From an uncultured Collinsella sp. (GTDB lineage Bacteria > Actinomycetota > Coriobacteriia > Coriobacteriales > Coriobacteriaceae), in the NCBI GenBank assembly GCA_902470065.1, contig CABRFA010000005.1:3745-67744 (forward strand): 64,000 nucleotides of DNA. The letters are read 5' to 3'. How positions within the stretch are numbered: the first letter of the stretch is position 1; each line of letters starts with the position of its first letter. The position numbers and the translations under genes were made by a program. Below the pieces are notes generated by a model. That model had not been told where the DNA came from, made no database searches, and was given only the letters and a program-made list of their open reading frames with translations. Shown in pieces: positions 25,076 through 34,072 of the stretch.

Positions 25076-25102
25076 AATATAGCATCGGCTAATAATAGCC
25101 AA
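25076..25102 (-). promoter_or_regulatory. Promoter/operator of the toxin-antitoxin pair
   Basis: On the minus strand TTGGCT (25102-25097) and TATATT (25081-25076) make a -35/-10 pair with a short 15-base spacer. Between them sits the inverted repeat GGCTA/TAGCC (25087-25100), well placed for autorepression by the antitoxin. Confidence 0.5.
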
Positions 25103-25261
25103 TCTTATAACCACTACTTTATTGCACTAGAGTAATTGATTGTGAACAATATTACAAACGTACTACATCCTTCAGAAGCGAACGTGAAATCTTTCTTGGG
25201 CGTACGCATGTAATACACTCACCTTTATAGCTTTTAGAGAATAATTCCAACCTGCCAAAAC

Positions 25262-25287
25262 CCCTGCAATACACCCGTATTGCAGGG
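25262..25287. promoter_or_regulatory. Perfect 11-bp hairpin 180 bases before the FHL operon
   Basis: CCCTGCAATAC-ACCC-GTATTGCAGGG. No T-run follows on the plus strand; on the minus strand GGTTTTGG follows. It may be a regulator site or part of a leader. Confidence 0.4.
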
Positions 25288-25465
25288 CCTATGCTCAAGT
25301 TTGCCACCTGCAACTGCGTATATTTAGCCTGTATATCGTTGGAGGAACTCTATCGAAGCGCCTGTTTCGCCGCATGCGCTCGATACGCCGATGCCAGGCC
25401 ACGGGCGGCTTGGGGCAACGTCGACAGGGTCTCTCCGGCATGGGATTCAGGAGGGAGTGAACAAC

Positions 25466-25984
25466 ATGGGCAATAAACGAGTCGTGGCTGATTCTTCACG
25501 CTGCATTGGGTGCCAAACCTGTATGGCGGCGTGCATCGAAGCACACGATATTCCCGGCAACATCGCCGCACCTCGCTTGCGCGTAACGCGCACCTACGAG
25601 ATTTCCGCGCCGGTGGCATGTCACCACTGCGAGGATGCCCCGTGCGCCAAGGCCTGCCCCACGGGCGCCTTGTTCTTTGATCCAAAGAACCATCGCATCG
25701 GCGTCAACGAGGACAACTGCATCGGCTGCAAGAGCTGCGTCATGGCCTGCCCCTTTGGCGCCGTGAGCGTGGCGACCACGCAGGTCCCCGTCTTGATGGG
25801 CGACGTGCGCGTAGGTTCGCAGACTAAGAGCTTCGTGCTCAAGTGCGACCTGTGCGTGGACCGTCCCGGCGGTCCGGCGTGTGCCGAGGCTTGTCCGACC
25901 AAGGGCCTCACCCTGGTGGACGAGGAGCGCCTGGCGGAGCTGACTGCCGAGCGTGCCCGCGCCACCATCGAAAACGAGGCGTAG
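25466..25984 (+). CDS. Four-cluster [4Fe-4S] electron-transfer protein (HydN/HycB-like)
   Basis: A 172-residue ferredoxin-like protein with four CxxCxxxC...C type clusters: CIGCQTCMAACIEAHD, CHHCEDAPCAKACP, CIGCKSCVMACP and CDLCVDRPGGPACAEACP. It resembles HydN and HycB, the partner of FdhF. Directly upstream of fdhF, so it probably carries electrons from formate oxidation to the hydrogenase arm. ATG 25466 chosen; AGGAGG lies 11 bases upstream, and GTG 25457 would be too close. Paralogue of the gene at 28362. Confidence 0.9.
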   Translation: MGNKRVVADSSRCIGCQTCMAACIEAHDIPGNIAAPRLRVTRTYEISAPVACHHCEDAPCAKACPTGALFFDPKNHRIGVNEDNCIGCKSCVMACPFGAVSVATTQVPVLMGDVRVGSQTKSFVLKCDLCVDRPGGPACAEACPTKGLTLVDEERLAELTAERARATIENEA

Positions 25985-26060
25985 GCGGGCGGCCATACAA
26001 GCCCAACGATTATCAAATAAGTACCGATTAATCGGTAGCAGAGAAAGGAAGGAGGGTGTC

Positions 26061-28283
26061 ATGGAGAAGCATAAAGTGATCTGCCCGTATTGCGGCGCCG
26101 GTTGCCAGTTTAACCTCTTGGTCCAAAACGGCCAGGTCGTGGGTACCGAACCGCTCAACGGCATCACCAATCAGGGCGAGCTGTGCCTTAAGGGCATGAG
26201 CGGCTACGACTTCATCAACGACACCAAGATCTTGACTCCTCGCGTACTGCACCCGATGATCCGCCGCACTAAGGGCGCGGATCTTGAGCGCGTAAGCTGG
26301 GACGAGGCACTGGATTTCACCGCATCTAAGATGCAGGCCATAATTGACGAATATGGTCCTAACGCTGTCATGACCACCGGCTCTTCGCGAGGCGGCGGCA
26401 ATGAGGCGAACTACGTCATGCAGAAGTTTACGCGTGCGTGCATCGGCACCCACAGCGTGGACAACTGCGCCCGTACTTGACACGGCCCTACTGTCCTCGG
26501 TCTGATGGACACGGTTGGTTCAGGTTGCATGTCATGCTCCATCCCCGGTATGGAGGATGCGGGCTGCATTTTCCTCTTCGGCTATAACCCTGCCGATTCG
26601 CACCCCATCGTCGCAAGGCGTATCGTGCGAGCCAAAGAAAAGGGTTGCAAGATCATCGTCGCCGACCCGCGCCATATCGAAACCGCGCGTATCGCCGATC
26701 TCTACCTTCCGATCAAGAACGGTTGCAACGTTGCGTTCCTCAACGCCTTTGCCAACTGCTTGGTCAACGATGGCCTCTACGACAAGGAATTCGTCGCCGA
26801 GCATACGAACGGCTTTGACGAGTGGTGGGAGACCATCAAGAACTACACTCCCGAATCCGTACAGGACATCACGGGTGTCGAGCCCGCGTTGATCCACCAA
26901 GCTGCCGAGATGTACGCCACGGCGAAGCCCTCTGCCATCATTGGCTGGGGCATGGGCGTATGCCAGCAGAAGCAGAACCTGAAGACGGTGCACACCATCG
27001 CCTCCATCGCCTGCGTTGCCGGCCAGATCGGCAAACCCAACTCCGGCCTCGCGCCCGTGCGCGGTCAGAACAACGTCCAGGGCTCCTGCGATATGGGCAT
27101 GCTGCCCAACCTGTATCCTGGCTACCAGAAGGTCACCGACCCGGCAGTGCGTGCCAAGTTTGCCAAGGCTTGGGGCGTGCCCGAGGAAAAGCTCCCGCTC
27201 GAGGAGGGCTACAAGCTCACCGACCTGGGTCACCTGGTCGACGAGGGCAAGGTGCACTGCTTCTACAACTACGGCGAGGACCCGGTGCAGACCGAGCCCG
27301 ATTCGGCCGGTATGCGCAAGACGCTCTCCGAGCTGGATCTGTTCATTTGCCAGGACATCTTTATGACGCAGACGACCATGCTCGCCGACGTCATCCTGCC
27401 CGCTACCTCTTGGGGCGAGCACGAGGGTGTCTTTACCGCATCCGACCGTAGCTTCCAGCACTTTGACGCGGCCGTTCCGCCCAAGGGCGAGTGCCGTCAC
27501 GACTGGGAGATCTTCGCGGACCTGTCTACGCGTATGGGTTACCCCATGCACTACGACAACACCGAGCAGATCTGGAACGAGTGCATTAGCCTGTGCCCCA
27601 ACTTTGTGGGCGCGACCTACGAGAAGATGGCTCCCGAGGGCGGCTACGCCCAGTGGCCCGTCAAGAGCACCGATGTGAACGACCACGGTACGCCCGACAT
27701 GTTCGCTGGTGGCAAGTTCACCACCAAGGACGGCCGCGCCAACCTGATGGCGCACGACTGGGAGGCACCCTCCGAGCTTCCCGACGATGAGTACCCGCTC
27801 ATCCTGTGCACCGTCCGCGAGGTCGGCCACTACAGCTGCCGCTCGATGACCGGCAACTGCAAGACGCTGGCGCTGCTTGCCGACGAGCCCGGCTTTGTCC
27901 GCATGAATCCCGCGGACGCCCAGGCGCGCGGCATCAAGAATGGCGACATCGTCTCGATTCACAGCCGCCGCGGCCAGGTATACAGCCGCGCCGATGTGAG
28001 CGACCGCATCAATAAGGGCACGGTCTATATGACCTACCAGTGGTGGATCGGCAAGTGCAACGAGCTGACCATTCACAAGGTCGACCCGGTCTCGCATACG
28101 CCCGAGGACAAGTTCTCCGCCTGCCAGGTCGACGCTATCGCCGACCAGGTCTGGGCCGAGGGCGAGGTCGAGCGTCAGTACACCGAGCTCAAGCAGGCTC
28201 TGGTGGACGCCGCCGCTCCCCAGGACGTTGAGCCTGGCGCCGCCAAGTTCGACGACGAGACGCACGTGAACCAAATCGTGTAG
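26061..28283 (+). CDS. fdhF: Formate dehydrogenase H, selenocysteine-containing catalytic subunit
   Basis: A 740-residue molybdopterin enzyme interrupted by TGA at 26478-26480, decoded as selenocysteine 140 in DNCARTUHGPTVLGLMD. Homologues have Sec or Cys exactly there, followed by the catalytic His. The N-terminal [4Fe-4S] cluster uses C8, C11, C15 and C42 (CPYCGAGC...LCLKG). Other blocks include GSRGGGNEANYVMQKF, GWGMGVCQQ, APVRGQNNVQGSCDMG and the C-terminal RMNPADAQARGIKNGD. No Tat signal, so cytoplasmic. It oxidises formate to CO2 and passes electrons through the flanking ferredoxins to the Hyf hydrogenase. ATG 26061 follows GGAAGGAGGG. Without Sec decoding it would appear as two separate genes. 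Confidence 0.97.
26478..26511 (+). promoter_or_regulatory. SECIS element in fdhF
   Basis: After the TGA at 26478, TGTCC (26492-26496) pairs with GGACA (26507-26511) around TCGGTCTGAT. The GGTCTG apex and 11-base distance resemble the E. coli fdhF SECIS. Confidence 0.85.
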
Positions 28284-28304
28284 TCCCGTTCTCGTTGGCT
28301 TTTT

Positions 28305-28347
28305 GGGCCGGGCGTCCCGTACGTTCGGGAGCCCGGCCCGTTATTTT
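28305..28347 (+). terminator. Strong hairpin with T-run inside the FHL operon
   Basis: GGGCCGGGC (28305-28313) pairs with GCCCGGCCC (28331-28339), then GTTATTTT. It separates the fdhF pair from the hydrogenase genes and may be an attenuator or partial terminator. Confidence 0.7.
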
Positions 28348-28361
28348 GAAAGGAAGTGGGG

Positions 28362-28979
28362 ATGAACCGCTTCATCGACATCAACCCGGAGAGGTGCATC
28401 GGCTGCGGAACATGCCAGTCCGCCTGTGCCGACGCCCACCGGATGCAGGGTCTTCAGGATACGCCGCGCCTGGCGCTCGTGAAGACCGGCGGTATTTCGG
28501 CCGCCCTTGCCTGCCACCATTGCGAGGGTGCCCCCTGCGCCGAGGTTTGCCCGGTGAATGCCATCGAGCACGATGGCGACCGCATCCACGTCAAGGAGCA
28601 GGAGTGCATCGGGTGCAGGCTGTGCGCCATCGCGTGCCCCTTCGGAGCCATCCATCCCGATGGCACGTCTATCGCCGGTGTCGCAGGCATGTGCGACCCG
28701 ACGCCTTCGTATCCTAAGTCCCTGAGCAGCCTGCTTACGTGGGCTCCCGGCCAGTACACCTGCGCTGTCAAGTGCGACCTGTGCGCCTTCGATCCGGACG
28801 GCCCACATTGTGTGGCGGCGTGCCCCACCAAGGCGCTGACCGTCATGGGCGGCGCGGCCGATCGCGAGCTCGACGAGGCCAAGCGCCTGCGCTCGATCGA
28901 AAACGGTCCGGTTGTCGACGTTACCGCTGTGGCCCAGGGTCTGTCCGAGAAAGCAGAAGGGAGCGTAAACAATGGATAG
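28362..28979 (+). CDS. hyfA: Formate hydrogenlyase iron-sulfur subunit (HyfA/HycB-like)
   Basis: A 205-residue four-cluster [4Fe-4S] protein: CIGCGTCQSACADAH, CHHCEGAPCAEVCP, CIGCRLCAIACP and CDLCAFDPDGPHCVAACP. Same layout as the protein upstream of fdhF, but with a longer insert and C-terminal tail. In Hyf/Hyc complexes this subunit links formate dehydrogenase to the hydrogenase. ATG 28362 follows AAAGGAAG; the last 8 bases overlap hyfB, so they are co-translated. Confidence 0.88.
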   Translation: MNRFIDINPERCIGCGTCQSACADAHRMQGLQDTPRLALVKTGGISAALACHHCEGAPCAEVCPVNAIEHDGDRIHVKEQECIGCRLCAIACPFGAIHPDGTSIAGVAGMCDPTPSYPKSLSSLLTWAPGQYTCAVKCDLCAFDPDGPHCVAACPTKALTVMGGAADRELDEAKRLRSIENGPVVDVTAVAQGLSEKAEGSVNNG

Positions 28980-30990
28980 CATGACGCTGTTTATCGCATC
29001 GCTTGCCGTCTCGTGCATCGGTGCGCTCGCCTCGGTTCTGCTGATCAAGGCCGATAACGCCGCCAAGACCGCCGGCTGCCTTATCGGCGCCGTCGCCGCG
29101 GTGCTTTCGTTTGTGGCCGGTATCCAGGCCGTGCTGGGCAATGTCACGTCGGTCGACACCATCGTGTTCTTCCCGTTTGCCCATTTCCAGCTGCTGCTCA
29201 ATCAGCTGTCCGGCCTGTTCGTGGCGCTCATCTCGGTGCTCGCGTTTGCCGGTTCAATCTACGGTCTCAACTACTTTGATGAGTACCCGGGCAAAAAGGG
29301 CCGCGCCGGCTTCTTCTTTAACACCTTCGTGGCGTCCATGATGCTCGTCATCACCGCCGACAACGTGTTTTGGTTCCTGGTCGCCTTTGAGCTCATGTCG
29401 CTGACCTCGTACTTCCTGGTCGTGATCGAGGAGAACGAGAACTCCATCCATGGCGGTTGGCTCTACTTTGTGATCGCGCACGTGGGCTTTGTGCTCATCA
29501 TGGCGAGCTTCCTCACCATGACCAACTTCGCCGGTGGCTCGTTTGCCTTTGCGGATTTCCGCGCCACGCAGTTTAGCCCTGCGGTCGCATCCGTGTGCTT
29601 CGTGCTCGCCTTCTTTGGCTTTGGCGCCAAGGCCGGTATCATCCCGCTGCACGGCTGGCTGCCCAAGGCACATCCCGAGGCGCCGTCCAACGTGTCGGCC
29701 CTCATGTCCGGTGGCATGATCAAGATCGGTATCTTCGGCATCCTCAAGGTTGGTCTCGACCTGCTCTCCGCCTCGGGCGTTCAGGTTTGGTGGGGCCTTA
29801 TGGTCATGGTCTTCGGTGCGATCTCGTCGGTTCTCGGCGTGGCCTTCGCCCTGCAGGAGCATGACATCAAGCGCCTGCTGGCCTATCACTCCGTCGAGAA
29901 CATCGGCATCATTCTGCTCGGCGTCGGTGCCTCCATGGCCGCCATGGCGCTCAACTCGGTCGGTATCGCCGTCCTGGCTCTGATGGCCGCCCTCTACCAC
30001 ACGTTTAACCACGCGATGTTTAAGGGCGAGCTGTTCTTGGGCGCCGGTGCGCTGCTGTACTCCACGGGTACGCGCAATATGGAGAAGATGGGCGGCCTGT
30101 TCCGTCGTATGCCGGCAACGGCCATCTGCTTCCTCGTTGGCGCGCTTGCCATCTCGGCCATCCCGCCCTTTAACGGCTTTGTTTCCGAGTGGTTTACCTA
30201 CCAGTCGCTGTTTAATGCCGCCATGCAGGGCGACAAGGCCGTCATGATCGTGGCCGTGTTCGCTGCCGTCGCGCTTGCCATTACCGGCGCGCTGGCTGTC
30301 ACGTGCTTCGTCAAGGCCTATGGCGTCTCCTTTGCCTCCGCGCCCCGTTCCGAGGCTGCGGCCAATGCCAAGGAGGTTCCTGCCCCCATGGTGTTCGCGC
30401 AGGGCCTGCTCGCGGCCATCTGCGTCGTGCTGGGCATTGGCGCTCCCGTGATCGCGCCCGTGCTGGTCGATGTCGCCGCGTCCGTGCTGCATCCGTACGG
30501 CGGCGTGTTTGCCGCCGAGGGCATGGAGCTCATGAACCAGTACTCCGGCGCTGCCACCTCCACGCCCGCGATCGCTATTGCGCTCGTGGTGCTCGTCGGT
30601 CTTGCCTGCGGTTATCGCAAGCTCAAGACCGTCGGCAAGGTGCAGAAGTCCCAGCCGTGGGCATGCGGCTATGCTCCCAACGAGCATATGCCCGTCGTGG
30701 CCACGACCTTTGCCTCCGAGGTGTCCTGGTTTATGCAGCCACTCTACACGCTGCGCGACCGCTGCACGGCCGTCTGCTGGTCCATCGCGCACTTCTTCCA
30801 GAAGCTCACCGGTGTGGCCGAGGCTGTGGAGCCCGTACCCGACAAGGTTCTCGTCGATGCCCCGCATAAGGGTGTCGAGAAGCTCGCCGACCTCGCGACT
30901 AAGCTCGAGGGTGGCAACTACAGCATCTATATCTGCTACATCGTCGCGGCACTCGTGGTGTTCCTCGTGCTCGCCGTGCAAATGGGTTAA
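28972..30990 (+). CDS. hyfB: Hydrogenase-4 component B, proton-translocating antiporter-like subunit
   Basis: A 672-residue membrane protein, the same length as E. coli HyfB. It has the complex-I antiporter core: FWFLVAFELMSLTSYFLV, the lysine helix FGFGAKAGIIPLHGWLPKAHPEAPS, SALMSGGMIKIGIFGIL and HSVENIGIILLGVG, then a long C-terminal extension with further helices. It is the first of three NuoL/M/N-like subunits of the operon. Expected function: ion (H+ or Na+) pumping driven by formate-to-H2 electron flow. Overlaps hyfA by 8 bases. Confidence 0.95.
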   Translation: MDSMTLFIASLAVSCIGALASVLLIKADNAAKTAGCLIGAVAAVLSFVAGIQAVLGNVTSVDTIVFFPFAHFQLLLNQLSGLFVALISVLAFAGSIYGLNYFDEYPGKKGRAGFFFNTFVASMMLVITADNVFWFLVAFELMSLTSYFLVVIEENENSIHGGWLYFVIAHVGFVLIMASFLTMTNFAGGSFAFADFRATQFSPAVASVCFVLAFFGFGAKAGIIPLHGWLPKAHPEAPSNVSALMSGGMIKIGIFGILKVGLDLLSASGVQVWWGLMVMVFGAISSVLGVAFALQEHDIKRLLAYHSVENIGIILLGVGASMAAMALNSVGIAVLALMAALYHTFNHAMFKGELFLGAGALLYSTGTRNMEKMGGLFRRMPATAICFLVGALAISAIPPFNGFVSEWFTYQSLFNAAMQGDKAVMIVAVFAAVALAITGALAVTCFVKAYGVSFASAPRSEAAANAKEVPAPMVFAQGLLAAICVVLGIGAPVIAPVLVDVAASVLHPYGGVFAAEGMELMNQYSGAATSTPAIAIALVVLVGLACGYRKLKTVGKVQKSQPWACGYAPNEHMPVVATTFASEVSWFMQPLYTLRDRCTAVCWSIAHFFQKLTGVAEAVEPVPDKVLVDAPHKGVEKLADLATKLEGGNYSIYICYIVAALVVFLVLAVQMG

Positions 30991-31002
30991 GGAGGGGAGA
31001 GC

Positions 31003-31929
31003 ATGAACAACATCGTACTTGCCGTTCTGCAGGGCGTGGTCGTCATGGCCGTCGCGCCGTTCTTCTCCGGTCTCGGCCGCGTGATCCGCGCCAAGATGCA
31101 CAATCGTCGCGGCCCCAGCATCATGCAGGACTATCGCGACCTGGCCAAGCTCTTTGCGCGCCCCGAGTCCCAGAGCGAGGACGCGAGCTTTGCGCTGCGC
31201 ATTATGCCGCCGCTGTTCTTCGCCGTCGCCTTTATGCTCGCGATGGGCCTGCCGCTCTTTACGGCGCAAAGCCCCATCCCGGTCTTTGGTGACGCCATCA
31301 CCATCATGTACAGCCTGGCGCTCGCCCGCTTCTTCTTCGCCCTCTGCGGCGTGGATTCGTCCAACGCCTACGCCGGTATCGGCGGCGTCCGCGAGCTGCT
31401 CATGAGCGTGCTCATCGAGCCGTCCATGCTGCTGGCGCTGTTTGCCGCCGCCCTGGTGTGCGGCTCCACCGACATCGCCACTATGGGTCAGCACATCATG
31501 ACGGGCGCCATCGACGCGCCGGTCGCCGTGATCCTCGCCGGCATCGCCTTTGCGATTGCCTGCTACATGGAACTCGGCAAGCTGCCCTTTGATCAGGCCG
31601 AGGCCGAGCAGGAGCTTCAGGAGGGCCCGCTCGCCGAGCTTTCCGGCCCGTCGCTTGCGATGGCCAAGCTCGCCATGTCCATGAAGCAGGTCCTGGTCGT
31701 CGCCTGGTTCTGCGCGATCTTCGTCCCCTGGGGCGAGCCCGCGACCGTGGGCGCCGCCGCTGTTCTGGGTGCAGTCATCTTCTTGGTGAAGTGCCTGATC
31801 GATTTTGTCGTATGCGGCGTGATCGAGAACTCCTGCTCGCGCTCGCGTTTTAAGGTGCTTGGCAATCAGACCTGGGCCGTCGTGGGCATCGCCGTTCTGG
31901 CGTTTGTCTTCGTGGTCGTCGGCGTGTAG
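31003..31929 (+). CDS. hyfC: Hydrogenase-4 component C (NuoH-like)
   Basis: A 308-residue membrane protein of the complex-I subunit 1 family. Signature regions are RAKMHNRRGPSIMQDYRDLAKLF at residues 25-47 (quoted in part by position), FALCGVDSSNAYAGIGGVREL and the acidic ACYMELGKLPFDQAEAEQEL. This subunit anchors the hydrogenase arm to the membrane and forms the start of the proton path. ATG 31003 follows GGAGGGGAG. Confidence 0.95.
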   Translation: MNNIVLAVLQGVVVMAVAPFFSGLGRVIRAKMHNRRGPSIMQDYRDLAKLFARPESQSEDASFALRIMPPLFFAVAFMLAMGLPLFTAQSPIPVFGDAITIMYSLALARFFFALCGVDSSNAYAGIGGVRELLMSVLIEPSMLLALFAAALVCGSTDIATMGQHIMTGAIDAPVAVILAGIAFAIACYMELGKLPFDQAEAEQELQEGPLAELSGPSLAMAKLAMSMKQVLVVAWFCAIFVPWGEPATVGAAAVLGAVIFLVKCLIDFVVCGVIENSCSRSRFKVLGNQTWAVVGIAVLAFVFVVVGV

Positions 31930-31944
31930 GAGAAGGGAGAAACA

Positions 31945-33402
31945 ATGTCATTTGCAGTCAGTCTGTCCCTTCTCGGCTTGGTCGCTATCGCGGCCCCGAT
32001 GGTGGCCTCGGTGCTCGTCGCCCTGTTCCCCCGTCCGTACGCCAAGTGGTTCAGCGTTTTGGGTGCCGCCGTCTCGACGGTCTGCACCATCGCCCTCGCC
32101 GCGAATTTCGCTGGCGCCGGCATGCCCGACACGCAGGTCCCCCTGATCTCGTTTGGGCAGACCCTCGTCATGGGATTCACCTTCGATCGCATGAGCACGC
32201 TGCTCGCGCCCGCCTTTGTGGGTATCGGCCTGCTTGTCGTGATCTATTCGATTCCCTATATGAGCGAGAATAACCGTGAGCATCCCGACGCACCGCGTCG
32301 TCGCTTCTACGCGTACCTCGCGACCTTCATCGGCGCCATGGCCGGTCTCGTGTACAGCTCGACCCTTTTGGGCCAGCTCGTGTTCTTTGAGATCACGGGT
32401 GCGTGCTCTTGGGGCCTCATTAGCTACTACATGACGCCTACGGCCAAGAAGGCCGGCATGAAGGCTCTGATCATTACGCATATCGGTGCGCTCGGCCTGT
32501 ATCTGGGCGCCGCCATCGTGTTTGCCCATACCGGTACCTTCGCCATTACCGCGATTGCCGGCCTCGACGCCAAGCTCAAAGCTATCGTCCTTTTGCTCGT
32601 GCTGTTTGCGGCCTGGGCCAAGTCCGCACAGGTTCCCATGTACATGTGGCTGCCTTCGGCCATGGAGGCGCCGACGCCTGTTTCGGCCTACCTGCATGGC
32701 GCCTCGATGGTTAAGGTCGGCGTGTGCGTGTTCGCGCGTGCACTCGTCTCTGCCGGCGAGATCCCCGAGATCGTGGGTTGGGTCGCCATTATCGACGCCA
32801 TGGTCACCATGCTCTTTGGCTTCCTTATGTACCTGCCGCAAAAGGACATGAAGCGTCTGCTGGCCTTCTCCACGATCGCCCAGCTCTCCTATGTGTTCTT
32901 TGGTCTGGGCCTTTCGGTCTTTGGCAGCCAGCTGGCCTTCGATGGCGCCGTCTGCCACATCTTTAACCACGCTTTCGCCAAGACGCTGTTCTTCCTGATC
33001 GCCGGTTCGTTCTCCTTTACGCTCGGCACGCGTATGCTGCCCAAGCTTCGCGGCATCGTAAAGAAGTACCCGATCTCGGGCGTGGGCTTCGGTGTCGCGG
33101 CACTCGCTATTGCCGGCGTGCCGCCCATGAACACGTTCTTCTCGAAGTTCCAGATCATCGCCGGCGGCTTTTCTGTAGGTGCCGGCAACGTCGCGATCCT
33201 GGTGCTCGTGTGCATCATGGTCGCCGAGACCGTCGCCACCTTCGCCTGGTTCCTCAAGTGGATGGGCTATTGCCTGCCCGGCGAGCCGAGCGAAGAGGTC
33301 GCTGCGGGAGCCCCGCTTCCCCGTGCGATGGCGTTCGTGTTCATCGTGCTCATCATCATGGTCATCGTCAGCGGCCCGCTTTCGGCCAGCTGGATCGGTT
33401 AG
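31945..33402 (+). CDS. hyfD: Hydrogenase-4 component D, antiporter-like subunit
   Basis: A 485-residue NuoL/N-type membrane protein. It has FFEITGACSWGLISYYM, the helix AAWAKSAQVPMYMWLPSAME with the transport lysine, APTPVSAYLHGASMVKVGV, and FSTIAQLSYVFFGLG. HyfD is absent from the shorter Hyc complex and marks this as Hyf-type. ATG 31945 follows GGAGAAGGGAG. Confidence 0.94.
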   Translation: MSFAVSLSLLGLVAIAAPMVASVLVALFPRPYAKWFSVLGAAVSTVCTIALAANFAGAGMPDTQVPLISFGQTLVMGFTFDRMSTLLAPAFVGIGLLVVIYSIPYMSENNREHPDAPRRRFYAYLATFIGAMAGLVYSSTLLGQLVFFEITGACSWGLISYYMTPTAKKAGMKALIITHIGALGLYLGAAIVFAHTGTFAITAIAGLDAKLKAIVLLLVLFAAWAKSAQVPMYMWLPSAMEAPTPVSAYLHGASMVKVGVCVFARALVSAGEIPEIVGWVAIIDAMVTMLFGFLMYLPQKDMKRLLAFSTIAQLSYVFFGLGLSVFGSQLAFDGAVCHIFNHAFAKTLFFLIAGSFSFTLGTRMLPKLRGIVKKYPISGVGFGVAALAIAGVPPMNTFFSKFQIIAGGFSVGAGNVAILVLVCIMVAETVATFAWFLKWMGYCLPGEPSEEVAAGAPLPRAMAFVFIVLIIMVIVSGPLSASWIG

Positions 33403-33415
33403 GAGGTAGAACGAC

Positions 33416-34069
33416 ATGGGTTATTCGATCGTCAACATCCTTGGCGGCCTTCTGATCGTCACGTCCACCATGGTGGTCGTCTCCAAGAACATCAAACATG
33501 CCATCAACTGGTATGCGGTGCAGTCGCTGGTGCTCGTGGGGCTGCTCGCTACGCTCGGTGCCACCACCGGTGCGCAGGAGCTGCTTATGTGGGCCGGATC
33601 TGCCTTTATCACCAAGGTCGTCCTGGTCCCTTATATCCTCAACCGCGCATACAAGAAGATGGGCGAGCCGAGCGACGCATCACTCAAGGCCGGCCTTAAG
33701 CCCGCGTGGGCCATCTGCATCATCGCCGTGGAGGTCGCGATTTGCTTTGCCGTCGTGACGCAGATCAGCCTTCCCACGGCCGAGGTCGCAACGCCTGCGC
33801 TCGCTATTAGCTTCGCTCACTTCTTTGTGGGCCTCACCTGCATCATCTCGCAGCGCAACATCATGAAGCAGATCTTTGGTTACTGCCTTATGGAAAACGG
33901 CAGCCACGTGACGCTCGCGCTTTTGGCCCCCACCGCTCCCGAGATCATCGAGATCGGTATCGCCACCGACGCCATCTTTGCCGTCATCATCATGTCCATC
34001 GTCGTGCGTCGCATTTGGGACGACTCCCACTCGCTCGATGCGCGCGACCTGTCCGAGCTGAGGGGGTAG
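33416..34069 (+). CDS. hyfE: Hydrogenase-4 component E
   Basis: A 217-residue membrane protein with about six helices, matching HyfE in size (216 in E. coli). Its C-terminal half (FVGLTCIISQRNIMKQIFGYCLMENGSH, positions 125-152) contains a NuoK-like helix with the conserved glutamate. ATG 33416 follows TAGGAGG. Confidence 0.92.
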   Translation: MGYSIVNILGGLLIVTSTMVVVSKNIKHAINWYAVQSLVLVGLLATLGATTGAQELLMWAGSAFITKVVLVPYILNRAYKKMGEPSDASLKAGLKPAWAICIIAVEVAICFAVVTQISLPTAEVATPALAISFAHFFVGLTCIISQRNIMKQIFGYCLMENGSHVTLALLAPTAPEIIEIGIATDAIFAVIIMSIVVRRIWDDSHSLDARDLSELRG

Positions 34070-34072
34070 TCC

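Larger units (their letters stand above)
25040..25465. other. Intergenic region upstream of the formate hydrogenlyase operon
   Basis: About 425 bases, AT-rich in the first half. Contains the toxin-antitoxin promoter (25076-25102) and a perfect hairpin at 25262-25287. No convincing small gene; the operon promoter must lie here but is not obvious. Confidence 0.5.

Noticed and set aside
25291..25476. A 61-codon cysteine-containing ORF before the FHL operon
   Set aside because: No ribosome binding site, overlaps the start of the ferredoxin gene out of frame, and coding pattern is unlike neighbours.
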